A stretch of 64,000 nucleotides of DNA from Eggerthellaceae bacterium UBA5808 (GTDB lineage Bacteria; Actinomycetota; Coriobacteriia; Coriobacteriales; Eggerthellaceae), in assembly GCA_002417975.1 (NCBI GenBank), contig DIDE01000061.1, forward strand, positions 1-64,000. The letters are read 5' to 3'. Made by a program: the position numbers and the translations under genes. The notes below the pieces were generated by a model that saw only the letters and a program-made list of their open reading frames with translations, was not told where the DNA came from and searched no databases. The stretch's first letter is position 1. Each line of letters begins with the position of its first letter. Shown in pieces: positions 63,589 through 64,000 of the stretch.

Positions 63589-64000
63589 GTGTGCAATATC
63601 GCCTAAATATGAATTGGAACAGTATGTATCAAAAAAAATTACATTGATTCAAAAACTATATTTGTCGAAAGGTGGTAATTCGAACGCTTCACGAACCTTA
63701 GCAATGCTTCGGCGCGCCGTCTCTAAAAATCCCGGTTCAATTCCTGATACTTGGGTAGTTGAATTTGAAGGAATGCCCAATTCTTTGGTTGGCAGAGGTG
63801 AAAATCCATCTCGAGGTGAATGGGCTATTCATGGCGCAATGACGCTTTATGCAGTTCACCAACAGTCACTAAAAGTACCAATGTATCAAAGTGGTCGTGA
63901 GTATGATTTAGGCGCTTCGGTAAGGAAGCTAATGCAATGTGAAAATAAAAACAATGTTCCGGAGGGGGAAAGCAAGCTGCCAAGGCGTTTTTCCGCTCTA
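63572..64000 (+). CDS. casB: Type I-E Cascade subunit CasB (Cse2), partial
   Basis: The frame opens at ATG 63572 (GAGGAGA upstream), overlapping casA by 17 bases, and is open to the window end (143 codons). The product starts MTDINECAISPKYELEQYV and includes ASRTLAMLRRAVSKNPG, AMTLYAVHQQS and the SVRKLMQ segment, matching the small subunit Cse2. The C-terminus lies outside the window. Confidence 0.88.
   Translation, partial: MTDINECAISPKYELEQYVSKKITLIQKLYLSKGGNSNASRTLAMLRRAVSKNPGSIPDTWVVEFEGMPNSLVGRGENPSRGEWAIHGAMTLYAVHQQSLKVPMYQSGREYDLGASVRKLMQCENKNNVPEGESKLPRRFSAL

Noticed and set aside
61900..64000. CRISPR array near the cas genes
   Set aside because: No direct repeats of CRISPR type are visible in the window; an array, if present, must lie to the right.

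Overview
The window is the replication-origin region of a bacterial chromosome followed by an accessory region. The gene content (rpmH-rnpA-yidD-yidC-jag-rsmG-parA-parB running away from dnaA-dnaN-recF-dciA-gyrB-gyrA), the moderate-to-low GC, the membrane-bound LuxR regulator, DUF4418 and DUF5679 proteins and BspA-like surface proteins fit an anaerobic actinobacterium of the class Coriobacteriia (Atopobium/Olsenella type). That placement is inference from content; no 16S gene is present.

Layout. 1-619: intergenic DNA carrying one copy of a 220-bp dispersed repeat and the gyrA terminator. 620-10907: leftward genes gyrA, gyrB, dciA-like, recF, dnaN, dnaA and a GHKL ATPase/winged-helix protein. 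10908-11708: AT-rich divergent region with DnaA-box-like 9-mers, the likely oriC. 11709-17907: rightward rpmH, rnpA, yidD, yidC, jag, rsmG, six perfect parS sites in about 700 bp, parA and parB. 18072-31292: rlmN, ddl, a tail-anchored unknown, a DnaQ-DinG helicase, a huge M28-peptidase-like membrane protein, a small DUF5679 zinc ribbon, the second repeat copy, tRNA-Thr(CGU) and a DUF4213/DUF364 protein. 31617-39829: CPBP protease, membrane and secreted proteins, a membrane LuxR regulator and a frameshifted leucine-rich-repeat surface protein. 39945-53822: twelve tightly packed co-directional genes: three exported Cys-rich proteins, DUF4418, a MacB/FtsX-type ABC pair, a CcmA/YtrB-type ABC pair, a Cys-rich lipoprotein and a FecBCD-type importer. 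53848-58692 (leftward): a McrBC-like AAA ATPase with a DUF2357/PD-(D/E)XK partner that is frameshifted at a U UUU UUG site. 58986-64000 (rightward): cas3, casA and the start of casB of a type I-E CRISPR system; no array lies in the window.

The best candidate for an undescribed system is the 39.9-53.8 kb locus. Overlapping or near-touching genes join a family of surface proteins sharing a seven-cysteine signature to two ABC transporters of exporter or envelope type and one metal- or metal-chelate-type importer. A cell-envelope metal, heme or redox-cofactor handling system is the most reasonable inference, but the sequence does not show the substrate.

Other points of note are the regularly spaced parS array with two sites inside terminator-like palindromes, the M28-like protein whose metal ligands are replaced and whose fold is interrupted by about 1,000 disordered residues, and two genes broken at homopolymers, each of which would be restored by one extra base.
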